A stretch of 25,506 bases of DNA from CALMSM01 sp964534095 (lineage in GTDB: Bacteria > Patescibacteriota > Saccharimonadia > Saccharimonadales > CALMSM01): contig CAZHPF010000004.1 of NCBI GenBank assembly GCA_964534095.1, positions 1 to 25,506 of the forward strand, read 5' to 3'. Within the stretch, counting starts at the first letter, position 1. Every line of letters starts with the position of its first letter. The translations under genes and the position numbers were made by a program. Positions 14,843-21,722 of this stretch are shown one piece after another. The notes beneath the pieces were generated by a model. That model had not been told where the DNA came from, ran no database searches, and saw only the letters and a list, made by a program, of their open reading frames with translations.

Positions 14843-15163
14843 ATGTGGAAATTAGAGATTACCCCGGGCGATATATCCTACAAAGGTATTTCTATTAGTC
14901 AAGAAAGGTTGTCATCCCATCGCGGCGAACGAGGAAAGCAGTGTCTCGTTGCAAGGCAAGAAGATGAAGTTGTTGCAGCCGTAGGTGGTGGTGCTTATGG
15001 AATTCATATTGAGTTTGTAGATGATGGCTTAAGGGTTACGGGACCCGATTTATCAGTACGTGATGAACCTGCTGGATCTTACGCATCCGCCGCTAGACTG
15101 GCCTCGCAGACAGAAGTGGGATCAGTTACTTGGTCATTAACACAAATTGATTCTGTTGAATAA
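14843..15163 (+). CDS. Hypothetical protein, 106 aa, unrecognised
   Basis: I do not recognise this protein. From the ATG at 14843 (MWKLEITPGDISYKG) it is 106 aa, without membrane segments, signal peptide or cysteine motif (one Cys only). Its pattern of short alternating hydrophobic strands (VVAAVGGGAYGIHIEFVDDG, LRVTGPDL, SVTWSLTQID) with a helix-like stretch SYASAARLASQ suggests a small alpha/beta cytoplasmic protein. The ATG is chosen over upstream in-frame codons because a perfect TTGACA-17-TATAAT promoter ends 6 nt before it. The codons are well distributed and the frame is much longer than expected by chance. It sits divergent to trmD and shares its palindromic control region. A terminator hairpin follows 22 nt after the stop. 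Confidence 0.72.
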   Translation: MWKLEITPGDISYKGISISQERLSSHRGERGKQCLVARQEDEVVAAVGGGAYGIHIEFVDDGLRVTGPDLSVRDEPAGSYASAARLASQTEVGSVTWSLTQIDSVE

Positions 15164-15172
15164 ATAGCGTGA

Positions 15173-15211
15173 CAGTATAAACAAAAACAATCCGCTACTG
15201 GCGGATTGTTT
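15173..15211 (-). terminator. Rho-independent terminator of rpsP-khpA, probably bidirectional
   Basis: An 11-bp stem AAACAATCCGC/GCGGATTGTTT (15185-15211) with a 5-nt loop. On the minus strand it is followed by a T-rich run (TTTTTGTTT), ending the khpA operon. On the + strand it also closes the 106-aa gene, with a shorter T-run. A second hairpin ATCCGCC/GGCGGAT (15230-15245) precedes it on the minus strand and shares the stem motif. Confidence 0.8.
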
Positions 15212-15304
15212 CGTCACATAAAGCTCCCAATCCGCCGTGGCGGATGGCTCGCAAGAGCTTGTTTGTTTTGATTTTAAGCTATAGCCCTCTTGGACTAGCG
15301 CTCA

Positions 15305-15754
15305 TTATATATCGAGGTCGTCCAAGTCGTCAAGCTCGGCACGGGTTTTTGCCACAACGTCACTTTCGGCTGGGGCTTCAACATCTGCGTCATCGTCGCT
15401 TGCTGCAGCTACCGGGGTAGCCACTGGGGCAGCTGGGGCATTGTCATCACTGGGTGCTGGGCTGGTAGCAGTGGTATCCTCTTGCGGCTTGCGGTCAGGA
15501 AACTCGCCGTTGTCTATGATTTTAAGGTTATAGCGGGCTTCGTTTTTGGTACCGAGCGCACGCAGCAAGGTGCGCAATGATTGAGCTGTCGCCCCGCGCT
15601 TACCAATCACCCGCCCTAGATCTTCTGGATCTACGGTCAGTTCTAGCAGTACGCCTTTTTCGTCTACGCTTCGCTCTATTTTTACAGCATCTGGATTGCC
15701 CACTAAACTTTTAACAACATACTCTATGAATTGCTGGTCGATACTGTTACTCAT
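15305..15754 (-). CDS. khpA: KH-domain RNA-binding protein KhpA with acidic tail
   Basis: 149-aa protein. The first ~80 residues are a KhpA/YlqC KH domain: IEYVVKSLVGNPDAV, then DPEDLGRVIGKRG with the GxxG loop (GKRG), and AQSLRTLLRALG. KhpA binds RNA, often as a dimer with KhpB, and is commonly encoded after rpsP, as here. Residues from about 90 on form an extra low-complexity tail, rich in Ala, Pro and Asp/Glu and ending in LDDLDDLDI, which ordinary KhpA (about 75-80 aa) lacks. The ATG at 15754 is used, since GGAGG lies 5 nt upstream; a GTG codon directly before it is also in frame. It is 51 nt downstream of rpsP. Confidence 0.9.
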   Translation of the reverse strand: MSNSIDQQFIEYVVKSLVGNPDAVKIERSVDEKGVLLELTVDPEDLGRVIGKRGATAQSLRTLLRALGTKNEARYNLKIIDNGEFPDRKPQEDTTATSPAPSDDNAPAAPVATPVAAASDDDADVEAPAESDVVAKTRAELDDLDDLDI

Positions 15755-15805
15755 CACGCCTCCGAATTATGTCTTACGATCATGTTCAATTGTAGCAGAT
15801 ATTAT

Positions 15806-16291
15806 TTATTCTGCGGATTCTTCAGCTGCAGGAGCTTTTTTCTCGGCAGGCTGTTCTTCGGTGCTTGCTTCATCGGCTGGGGTTTCGGCTGAAGCTTCGG
15901 GAGCAGCCTCTTCGGGTGGAGTAGTCTCCTCTGGAGCCGGTTCTGGTGGCTCTTCTGCCGCCGGTTTTTCTTCGGCGGGGCGAGTACTGCGGCGCTTGTC
16001 GGCATTACGTACTGCGCCTTGTTTGTCGGCTGTGGCTACTTTCACCCACTTCGGTAACGTAACCCCTTCAGCCTGTAACAGGCGAACCACACGGTCAGAA
16101 GGTTGTGCACCGTTAGTGAGGTATGTGGCGGCTTTTTCTTTGTCTAATGTGATTGTTTTGGCGTGCGGATTGTAGCTGCCTAGGCTTGCCACAATGGCGC
16201 CACTGGTTGGCGTACGGCGTGAATCTTGGACAATTATGCGGAACTGAGCATGACCTTTGCGGCCGGTACGTTGTAAACGTATAACTAGCAT
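15806..16291 (-). CDS. rpsP: 30S ribosomal protein bS16 with long acidic C-terminal extension
   Basis: 161-aa protein. The first ~80 residues are a normal bS16: MLVIRLQRTGRKGHAQFRIIVQDSR, GSYNPHAKTITLDKEKAATYLTNGAQPSDRVVRLL. From about residue 100 the sequence becomes a Glu/Ala/Pro-rich, probably disordered tail (AEEKPAAEEPPEPAPEE and similar repeats) of about 60 residues, almost doubling the protein. GGGAG precedes the ATG by 5 nt. It is first in the pair rpsP-khpA. The tail resembles the acidic tail of KhpA next door and may be for RNA or protein contacts, or be a neutral lineage expansion. It cannot be a gene fusion artefact, because the frame is continuous to one stop. Confidence 0.95.
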   Translation of the reverse strand: MLVIRLQRTGRKGHAQFRIIVQDSRRTPTSGAIVASLGSYNPHAKTITLDKEKAATYLTNGAQPSDRVVRLLQAEGVTLPKWVKVATADKQGAVRNADKRRSTRPAEEKPAAEEPPEPAPEETTPPEEAAPEASAETPADEASTEEQPAEKKAPAAEESAE

Positions 16292-16561
16292 ATAACTCCC
16301 TTGTTATTGATTGATACTAACCGGTGTATTCTACAGATAACGGCCTCTGTTGTCAACTACTGGTTTCCCCACCTTTATTTTTTTGTACCCCCTTCCATTA
16401 CTTTTGGTCACAAAAGTAATACAAAATGACCATCCCTGGTCACAACAAGTATGTTGTGAGCGATGGAGATAAAGCAGACAGGACAGTATGTCCTGACTTA
16501 ATGGATAGGGTATTCCATGGGCTTCATACAACCCTCAGAGTTAAAGCTGAGGTTTAATTCA
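16292..16561. other. Hairpin-rich 270-nt gap between rnc and rpsP
   Basis: No convincing gene. Five hairpins follow each other: ATTACTTTTG/CAAAAGTAAT (16397-16420, perfect 10 bp, 4-nt loop), TGACC/GGTCA (16427-16442), CACAAC/GTTGTG (16441-16458), CAGGACA/TGTCCTG (16479-16495) and CCTCAG/CTGAGG (16533-16552). TGGTCACAA occurs twice (16405-16413 and 16437-16445), so the first three can exchange partners. None has a terminator T-run. It may be a structured leader of rpsP, an mRNA processing region, possibly an RNase III target as it directly follows rnc, or a separate RNA. It does not match 4.5S, 6S, tmRNA or RNase P features. Confidence 0.4.
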
Positions 16562-17260
16562 CTACTTGGGTTCGTAGTGTTTCAGGGCGGCTTCAGCAGC
16601 AGAAACTTGGGCGGTTTGCTTGCTCGGACCTTCGCCTTTGCCCTTTAGCTTGCCCGCCACATATACCCCTACCTTAAAGACTTTGTCGTGGTCAGGGCCG
16701 TCTTCATCAATCACCTTATAGATAGGCGTGGCGTTTTCCTGGCTCTGGGCTAACTCCTGCAAACGCGACTTCGGATCCATCCATGAACCAGTACGTAATA
16801 TTTCATCGAATGTTACCAGCAGGCTACTCTCGATAAATTGTTTGGCGGCCTCATAGCCCTGATCCAAATATAGCGCACCGATAACCGCCTCATAGCTATT
16901 GGCCAATATCTGCACCCGCGCGCGTTCGGTACCGCGTTTTTCACCGCGACTAAGTCTGAGTAACGGCTCAAACCCTAGCCGGCCAGCTGCAGCGCCAATG
17001 CTTTCTGTGCGCACCAGACTGCTGCGCCAATTGGTCAAGATCCCTTCTGGATCGTCATAGGTATTGTACAAGTATTCGGTAGAAACGAGTTCTAGTACGG
17101 CGTCGCCTAAGAATTCCAGTCGTTCATTGTGGATCTGCACTGACTTACGGTGCTCATTGACGTAACTACGATGAGTAAATGCAGTAATGAGAAGTTCCAG
17201 CTTGTGGAACTCTACTCCTAGAACATCGCGCGCAAACGTTACATACGGTGTCGTGTCCAT
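16562..17260 (-). CDS. rnc: Ribonuclease III
   Basis: 232-aa double-strand RNA endonuclease for rRNA and mRNA processing. The catalytic signature NERLEFLGDAVL spans residues 45-56 with the metal-binding Glu and Asp in place. ANSYEAVIGALYLDQGY carries the second acidic pair. The C-terminal ~70 residues form a dsRNA-binding domain (DPKSRLQELAQ, with QVSAAEAALKHY at the end). The start follows the Nudix stop by 3 nt. It is the last gene of rpmF-nusB-nudix-rnc and is followed by the hairpin-rich gap, which may be one of its own substrates (inference). Confidence 0.95.
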   Translation of the reverse strand: MDTTPYVTFARDVLGVEFHKLELLITAFTHRSYVNEHRKSVQIHNERLEFLGDAVLELVSTEYLYNTYDDPEGILTNWRSSLVRTESIGAAAGRLGFEPLLRLSRGEKRGTERARVQILANSYEAVIGALYLDQGYEAAKQFIESSLLVTFDEILRTGSWMDPKSRLQELAQSQENATPIYKVIDEDGPDHDKVFKVGVYVAGKLKGKGEGPSKQTAQVSAAEAALKHYEPK

Positions 17261-17263
17261 AGT

Positions 17264-17764
17264 TTAGGCTTTTTGCTCCCGAATTCTTTTCATGGCGATA
17301 AGCAACAGTTTACTGATGTCTTCGTATTCGATTTTATCCAGCGCCTCATGCACAGGGAACCACTTGATGCCATTCATCCAGTCTTCTGGCTTTAGGTCAT
17401 CGGTGTTGCCCAGGCCTTGTACTAAAAATATATCTGTCGTCATAAGCACGAGGCTTTGCTGGCGGCGATACCGAAAGTGGATTTTGCCCAGGAAACTCAG
17501 GACTTTCATCTGCTGTAATCCTGTCTCTTCGCGAATCTCGCGTTCTGCGGTTTGCTTGGCGGTTTCGCCTTCCTCAATGTGACCCTTAGGGATTGTCCAA
17601 CGGTCTTTGGCGTCTTGGATGAGGAGTATTTCGACGTCTGGCTTGGTTTTGCCTTGGCGATAAATCACCCCTCCGGCGGTTGGCTCACGCACAACTTCAT
17701 TAATCGCCGGCCGGCGGTGAGGCATAAATTTTTTGAACCCTTTGATTGGTTTAGGCCGCTTCAT
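17264..17764 (-). CDS. Nudix hydrolase
   Basis: 166-aa Nudix protein. The full Nudix box G-x5-E-x7-REVXEEXGU is at residues 61-83 (GHIEEGETAK... REIREETGL). It is preceded by DRWTIPKGH, a pattern seen in MutT/Ap4A-hydrolase-like members. The basic N-terminus (MKRPKPIKGFKKFMPHRR) is an extra. The substrate cannot be assigned: oxidised nucleotides, dinucleoside polyphosphates and capped RNA are all possible. The ATG at 17764 overlaps the end of nusB by 14 nt; a GTG at 17770 in frame is an alternative. It lies between nusB and rnc, suggesting a link with RNA metabolism. Confidence 0.9.
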   Translation of the reverse strand: MKRPKPIKGFKKFMPHRRPAINEVVREPTAGGVIYRQGKTKPDVEILLIQDAKDRWTIPKGHIEEGETAKQTAEREIREETGLQQMKVLSFLGKIHFRYRRQQSLVLMTTDIFLVQGLGNTDDLKPEDWMNGIKWFPVHEALDKIEYEDISKLLLIAMKRIREQKA

Positions 17765-18245
17765 CGGCACCTACTTTCTCTTTCTTCTTCGGGGATGGTT
17801 TGGGGTGGTCTTCACTATCAGGATACTGCTGTTTGTGCAAGGTGCCAAGCACGCCATTGATAAACTTGCTGGAATTCTCGCCGCCAAACGCTTTGGCAAG
17901 CTCCACCGCCTCGTTGATAACCACCTTTGGCGGCACAGACTGCGTATGCAGTAGCTCATACGCACTTATGCGCAGTACGACGCGATCCATTCGGGCAATT
18001 TCGGCAATCGGCCATTTCGGGGCGGCTGGCTGCAGAATAGCGTCAAGCTCTGTTGTTTTTTTACTCACACCATGCACCAAATCCCGGATAAATGCCCGAT
18101 CGTCCACTGTGTCGTGGTAACGGGCAATATTGCGACCCAGCACTTCGTCCAGCACAAACCCTGTATCTCCGCAGTCACGTCGAAACTCTTGCTCATAGAG
18201 CGTTTGGAGGGCTATGATGCGACCGAGATGTCTGTTGGAAGCCAT
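17751..18245 (-). CDS. nusB: Transcription antitermination factor NusB
   Basis: 164-aa NusB-fold protein, part of the rRNA antitermination complex with NusE, NusA and NusG. Recognisable: ASNRHLGRIIALQTLYEQEF at the N-terminus, FIRDLVHGV in the middle, and the conserved IARMDRVVLRISAYELL and VPPKVVINEAVELAKAFGGENSSKFINGVLG. The end carries a charged extension (KPSPKKKEKVGADEAA). It is 34 nt downstream of rpmF and overlaps the Nudix gene. Confidence 0.95.
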   Translation of the reverse strand: MASNRHLGRIIALQTLYEQEFRRDCGDTGFVLDEVLGRNIARYHDTVDDRAFIRDLVHGVSKKTTELDAILQPAAPKWPIAEIARMDRVVLRISAYELLHTQSVPPKVVINEAVELAKAFGGENSSKFINGVLGTLHKQQYPDSEDHPKPSPKKKEKVGADEAA

Positions 18246-18279
18246 GAAGTTTGTTGACCTTATTTGTTAATGCTACGGA

Positions 18280-18450
18280 TTATTTGGCGTTGCTTTTAAC
18301 GGTTGCGCTCAGTTTTTTGCCTGATTCACGACGAGTCGTGAATGCCTTCACTGGGCTTTTAGCGTTAACGGCACGAGCCAGCTTGATAACCAGATGACTA
18401 CGACGAGTACCGGTGCGACGGGCGGAAGTTCGTTTCTTGGGTTTACCCAT
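18280..18450 (-). CDS. rpmF: 50S ribosomal protein bL32, zinc-free
   Basis: 56-aa protein read from the ATG at 18450 to TAA at 18280. It opens MGKPKKRTSARRTGTRRSH, close to the bL32 signature PKKRTSKSR..RRSH, and is strongly basic throughout. The four zinc-binding cysteines of the C+ form are absent (there is no Cys at all), so it is a C- type. AGGAG lies about 12 nt before the ATG and a promoter lies upstream. It heads rpmF-nusB-nudix-rnc. Confidence 0.85.
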   Translation of the reverse strand: MGKPKKRTSARRTGTRRSHLVIKLARAVNAKSPVKAFTTRRESGKKLSATVKSNAK

Positions 18451-18480
18451 GGATAGCCCCTCTCCTAACTGCTTATGGTT

Positions 18481-18508
18481 AATATATCTTAGCTATAGTT
18501 TATCTCAA
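18481..18508 (-). promoter_or_regulatory. Promoter of rpmF operon
   Basis: On the minus strand TTGAGA (18503-18508), 16 nt, TATATT (18481-18486), about 30 nt before the rpmF ATG. It is back to back with the + strand consensus promoter at 18527. Confidence 0.6.
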
Positions 18509-18526
18509 GTGGGTGGTTCTAGCAAG

Positions 18527-18555
18527 TTGACAAATATTTATCTTTTTGATATAAT
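18527..18555 (+). promoter_or_regulatory. Perfect-consensus orphan promoter facing antisense to leuS
   Basis: TTGACA (18527-18532), 17 nt, TATAAT (18550-18555), fully consensus. It points away from rpmF and into the 3' end of leuS on the opposite strand; no known + strand gene follows. The only ORF in register is a TTG-started 31-codon frame beginning 7 nt later. Confidence 0.8.
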
Positions 18556-18562
18556 ATACTTA

Positions 18563-18658
18563 TTGTTTACTGTTAAATTGCTTGTACTGTCCCAAGAATC
18601 TCTAGCAGCGCGTACTACACAAATACTGGCCGGCTTTACTACCCTGCCCGAGCATTAG
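18563..18658 (+). CDS. Candidate leaderless small protein, 31 aa
   Basis: A TTG codon at 18563 starts exactly 7 nt after the perfect TATAAT box, the same spacing as at several genes in this window, and opens a frame of 31 codons ending in TAG at 18658. Its peptide begins FTVKLLVLSQESLAART after the initiator and ends in TLPEH. No family is recognised. The frame ends 2 nt inside the leuS stop on the other strand. It may be a real small protein, or the promoter may drive a regulatory RNA and the ORF be chance. Confidence rests on the promoter and spacing only. Confidence 0.35.
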   Translation: MFTVKLLVLSQESLAARTTQILAGFTTLPEH

Positions 18659-21159
18659 ACCACTAGGTTAACTAGTTTGCCTGATACATAGATGTGTTTA
18701 CGAACAGGCTTGCCAGCTATAAAGCTAGCGACTTTTTGATCGGCTTTGGCGGCCGCTATTACTTTGTCCTCAGGCAAATCAGGCGTGACTTGCAGTGTAG
18801 AACGGAGCTTGCCGTTTACCTGAACTACGACCGTTATGGTTTGGCTCACGAGCAATGAATCATCCCACATTGGCCACTGGGCAATATGTACGGAATCGTT
18901 TTGGCCAAGTTGTTCCCATAGCTCCTCGGAAATATGTGGCGCAAAGGGAGCCAATAATTGTACTAGATGCGTTAGAGCAAAGCGCCATGAATCTTTATCT
19001 TCAAAACTAATCTCGGCTTTTTGTCTATACAGATCGTTGGTGAACTCCATGAGCGCGGAAATTGCCGTATTGAAGCCCATGTTCCCAAGATCCCCAGTAA
19101 CTTTCTTTATAGCTTTGTGGGTGAGACGAATAAGTTCTTGTTGAGAGGTTACTTTTGCAGTCTGCGTTGCTTCCCTTTCGAGGAATTCGTGGGTCAGCGT
19201 CCATACACGCTGCAAGAACCGGTAGCAGCCGCCCATGCCTTCGACGCTCCAGTTAGCCGACTGGTTCCAAGGGCCGATAAACAACTCCATAATACGGATG
19301 GCGTCAGCTCCGTAGCCTTGGGAAATGACATCATCAGGGGCAATGACGTTACCCCAGCTTTTGCTCATTTTACGGCCATCGGGGGCTAGGATCATGCCAT
19401 GGTTTCTTAATGACTTAAACGGTTCATCAAACTCAATTAGCCCAGCGTCATACATGACTTTTGTCCACATACGGGCATACAGCAAGTGCATAACAGCATG
19501 TTCAGCACCGCCGATATAATCATCGACTGGCAACCAGAATTTGGCTTTTTCTTTACTGAACGGTTCTTTGTCATTGTGCGGGTCGGCAAAGCGCAGGAAA
19601 TACCAGCTAGAACAAGCAAAGCCGTCCATAGTGTCGGTTTCACGCTTGGCAGAGCCGCCACATTTCGGACAGGTAGTATTCACCCAGTCAGGCACACTCG
19701 CTAGCACGCTTGTGCCTTCGCCGGTCGGCTGATAGCTTTCAACTTCAGGTAATATAACCGGCAATTGTTCATCGGGTACCGCCACGGCGCCATCTTTTTC
19801 GCAATGAATAATTGGGATTGGTGCGCCCCAGTAACGCTGTCGCGAGATTAGCCAATCACGAATAGAGTAGCTCACTACGCGTTCGCCCATCTTTTTGGCT
19901 TCCATGACGTCTTTTATTTTTTCGGTCGCTTCGTGGATATCAAGCCCATCCAGTTCTCCGGAATTCATCATCTTGCCGGATTTCTCTTGAACCTGTGCGA
20001 CAGAAGTAATATCTGAGGTATCGCCATCTGCTCCAACAACTACGCGCACAACAGGTAGGTTAAATTGCGTGGCAAATTGATAGTCGCGCATGTCATGCCC
20101 TGGTACACCAACCACCGCACCGGTTCCAAACCCTGCCAACACAAAGTCGGACACCCAGACAGGTAGCTTTGTGTCGTTCAAAGGATTAGTCACATAAAAA
20201 CCGGTAAATGCACCTGTTTTGAGTCGGCCTTCTTCTTGTCGTTCTATTTCACTTTTGGCAAGCGATTTTTGCACATAGTGTTGGACGGCTTGCCAATGGG
20301 ACGTTCCGTCGTTCGGCACTAACTCTTGGCTCATAACCTTTTGCACGAAAGGATGTTCGGGCGCTAAAACTATAAACGTGGCGCCGTAGTTGGTGTCGGG
20401 GCGAGTGGTAAATGTTACTATCTGTTCGCTGCTATCGCAATTGGTGATGTTATAGGTAATGTTTATGCCGTTTTTTTTACCGATCCAGTTGCGCTGCATT
20501 GACTTGATAGCGTCTGACCAGTCAAGTTTTTCCAGGTCTTCAATCAGACGGTCGGCGTAGTCGGTAATCTTGAAAAACCACTGCTTAAGCGGCTTTTTAA
20601 CGACCAGATTGCCGCAGCGCCAGCACTTGCCGGCCTCTACCTGTTCGTTGGCTAGCACTGTTTTGTCGACGTCGCACCACCACTGTAGGCTGTCTTTTTG
20701 ATACGCAAGACCGCGTTCAAATAACAGCTTGAAAAACCACTGCGTCCACTTGTAGTAGTCCGGGTCAGAGCTGTTGATTTCGCGCGACCAGTCATAGCTA
20801 AAACCCATTTGCATGAGCTGTTGCTTGAACTTCGCAGTATTTTCGGCAATGGCTTGTTTGGGGCTGATGTTGTTTTTGATTGCGTAATTTTCTGCGGGCA
20901 ACCCAAAGGCATCCCAGCCCATCGGATGTAGCACGTTTTCCCCCTGCATACGATGGAAGCGGGCTATCACGTCGCCAATGGTGTAGTTACGCACATGCCC
21001 AACGTGCATAGCTGCACCGCTAGGATAAGGAAAATACTCCAATACATAGCGCTTAGTTTTAGTAGGATGCTCAGTTGCCTGGTAGATTTTGTCGGCTTCC
21101 CATTTAGCCTGCCACTTTGGCTCTATCTCTTTAGGGTTATAACGTTTCACGATGTTCAT
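18655..21159 (-). CDS. leuS: Leucyl-tRNA synthetase
   Basis: 834-aa class I synthetase attaching leucine to tRNA-Leu. Signature motifs: EYFPYPSG and HVGH (residues 52-55, the HIGH motif) near the N-terminus, the zinc-finger-like CWRCGNLVVKKP, the CP1 editing domain with TFTTRPDTNYGATF and GTGAVVGVPGHD, a second Cys-rich knot CPKCGGSAKRETDTMDGF, then KMSKSWGN, and the C-terminal anticodon and tail domains. Full length. No Shine-Dalgarno is visible; a TATATC box lies 7 nt before the ATG, so leaderless translation is likely. It is 64 nt downstream of the whiB-like gene on the same strand. Confidence 0.97.
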   Translation of the reverse strand: MNIVKRYNPKEIEPKWQAKWEADKIYQATEHPTKTKRYVLEYFPYPSGAAMHVGHVRNYTIGDVIARFHRMQGENVLHPMGWDAFGLPAENYAIKNNISPKQAIAENTAKFKQQLMQMGFSYDWSREINSSDPDYYKWTQWFFKLLFERGLAYQKDSLQWWCDVDKTVLANEQVEAGKCWRCGNLVVKKPLKQWFFKITDYADRLIEDLEKLDWSDAIKSMQRNWIGKKNGINITYNITNCDSSEQIVTFTTRPDTNYGATFIVLAPEHPFVQKVMSQELVPNDGTSHWQAVQHYVQKSLAKSEIERQEEGRLKTGAFTGFYVTNPLNDTKLPVWVSDFVLAGFGTGAVVGVPGHDMRDYQFATQFNLPVVRVVVGADGDTSDITSVAQVQEKSGKMMNSGELDGLDIHEATEKIKDVMEAKKMGERVVSYSIRDWLISRQRYWGAPIPIIHCEKDGAVAVPDEQLPVILPEVESYQPTGEGTSVLASVPDWVNTTCPKCGGSAKRETDTMDGFACSSWYFLRFADPHNDKEPFSKEKAKFWLPVDDYIGGAEHAVMHLLYARMWTKVMYDAGLIEFDEPFKSLRNHGMILAPDGRKMSKSWGNVIAPDDVISQGYGADAIRIMELFIGPWNQSANWSVEGMGGCYRFLQRVWTLTHEFLEREATQTAKVTSQQELIRLTHKAIKKVTGDLGNMGFNTAISALMEFTNDLYRQKAEISFEDKDSWRFALTHLVQLLAPFAPHISEELWEQLGQNDSVHIAQWPMWDDSLLVSQTITVVVQVNGKLRSTLQVTPDLPEDKVIAAAKADQKVASFIAGKPVRKHIYVSGKLVNLVV

Positions 21160-21223
21160 TGTACCAGATATACAGCAAAAACTTTCCTCTGGCGCTATAC
21201 TTCAATACCGTCCGATGTGTATT

Positions 21224-21619
21224 CTAGCTTAGGGGTAATTCTGGTGCTGGCTCAATGGCTCGTGCTGCGAGCGCACGTTGACGTCTGAACCGACGACGTT
21301 CCCGCTCGCTCATTCCTCCCCAAATACCAAATTTCTCACCATTTTCCAAGGCATACTCAAGACAATCTGCGCGCACCACACATCCTCGGCAAACTTCCTT
21401 AGCTGCGCGCGAACTAGCACCTCGTTCAGGGAAAAATAAGTCAGGGTCAACACCCAAACAATTAGCAAAATCTTGCCACATCGGTACTTCCCCGCTAACA
21501 ACTACTGGATTGCTTGCTATGCCATCCGTACTAGTAGATGGGTTGCCCCCCCCCCGATCCATACTACCGGTGGAGGGCTCTATTGCTCCAGTGGGCTCGG
21601 TATATCCTTCTGCTGACAT
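21224..21619 (-). CDS. WhiB-family Fe-S transcriptional regulator
   Basis: 131-aa protein with the complete WhiB signature: Cys54-x22-Cys77-x2-Cys80-x5-Cys86 for a [4Fe-4S] cluster, then GIWGG (98-102) and a basic C-terminus (RERRRFRRQR) for DNA contact. The cysteine region WQDFANCLGVDPDLFFPE is typical. WhiB proteins bind the main sigma factor and respond to O2, NO or redox; they are regarded as characteristic of Actinobacteria and their phages. The ATG at 21619 has AAGGAG 8 nt upstream. The N-terminal 46 residues are Ser/Thr/Gly-rich and contain a G10 tract at codons 22-25, before the Fe-S domain. Met47 (MWQDF) could be an internal start. It is upstream of leuS. Confidence 0.9.
   Translation of the reverse strand: MSAEGYTEPTGAIEPSTGSMDRGGGNPSTSTDGIASNPVVVSGEVPMWQDFANCLGVDPDLFFPERGASSRAAKEVCRGCVVRADCLEYALENGEKFGIWGGMSERERRRFRRQRALAARAIEPAPELPLS
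21546..21555. repeat. Mononucleotide tract of ten (G10 on coding strand) in whiB-like gene
   Basis: Ten C on the + strand, read as CGG GGG GGG GGC (Arg-Gly-Gly-Gly) in the gene. Any change not a multiple of three would put the Fe-S domain out of frame for translation from the normal start. Confidence 0.9.
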
Positions 21620-21639
21620 ATGTATTCTCCTTTTACGCC

Positions 21640-21669
21640 AGTGTACAGCCTGTTTCTTTATGTAAGCAA
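21640..21669 (-). promoter_or_regulatory. Promoter of whiB-like gene
   Basis: On the minus strand TTGCTT (21664-21669), 18 nt, TACACT (21640-21645), about 20 nt before the ATG, leaving a short leader with AAGGAG. Confidence 0.5.
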
Positions 21670-21722
21670 GCATAAACTAAGAATATATGTTGTAGTTTTA
21701 TCCTATCTCTATAGTTTTTACA

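Noticed and set aside
15185..15245. REP-type repeat from two similar GC hairpins
   Set aside because: Only two copies are seen, one being a clear terminator; no wider family is visible in the window.
16331..16531. 66-codon minus-strand frame in the hairpin-rich gap
   Set aside because: It runs through five stem-loops, has no ribosome binding site and no recognisable domain, so it is probably non-coding.
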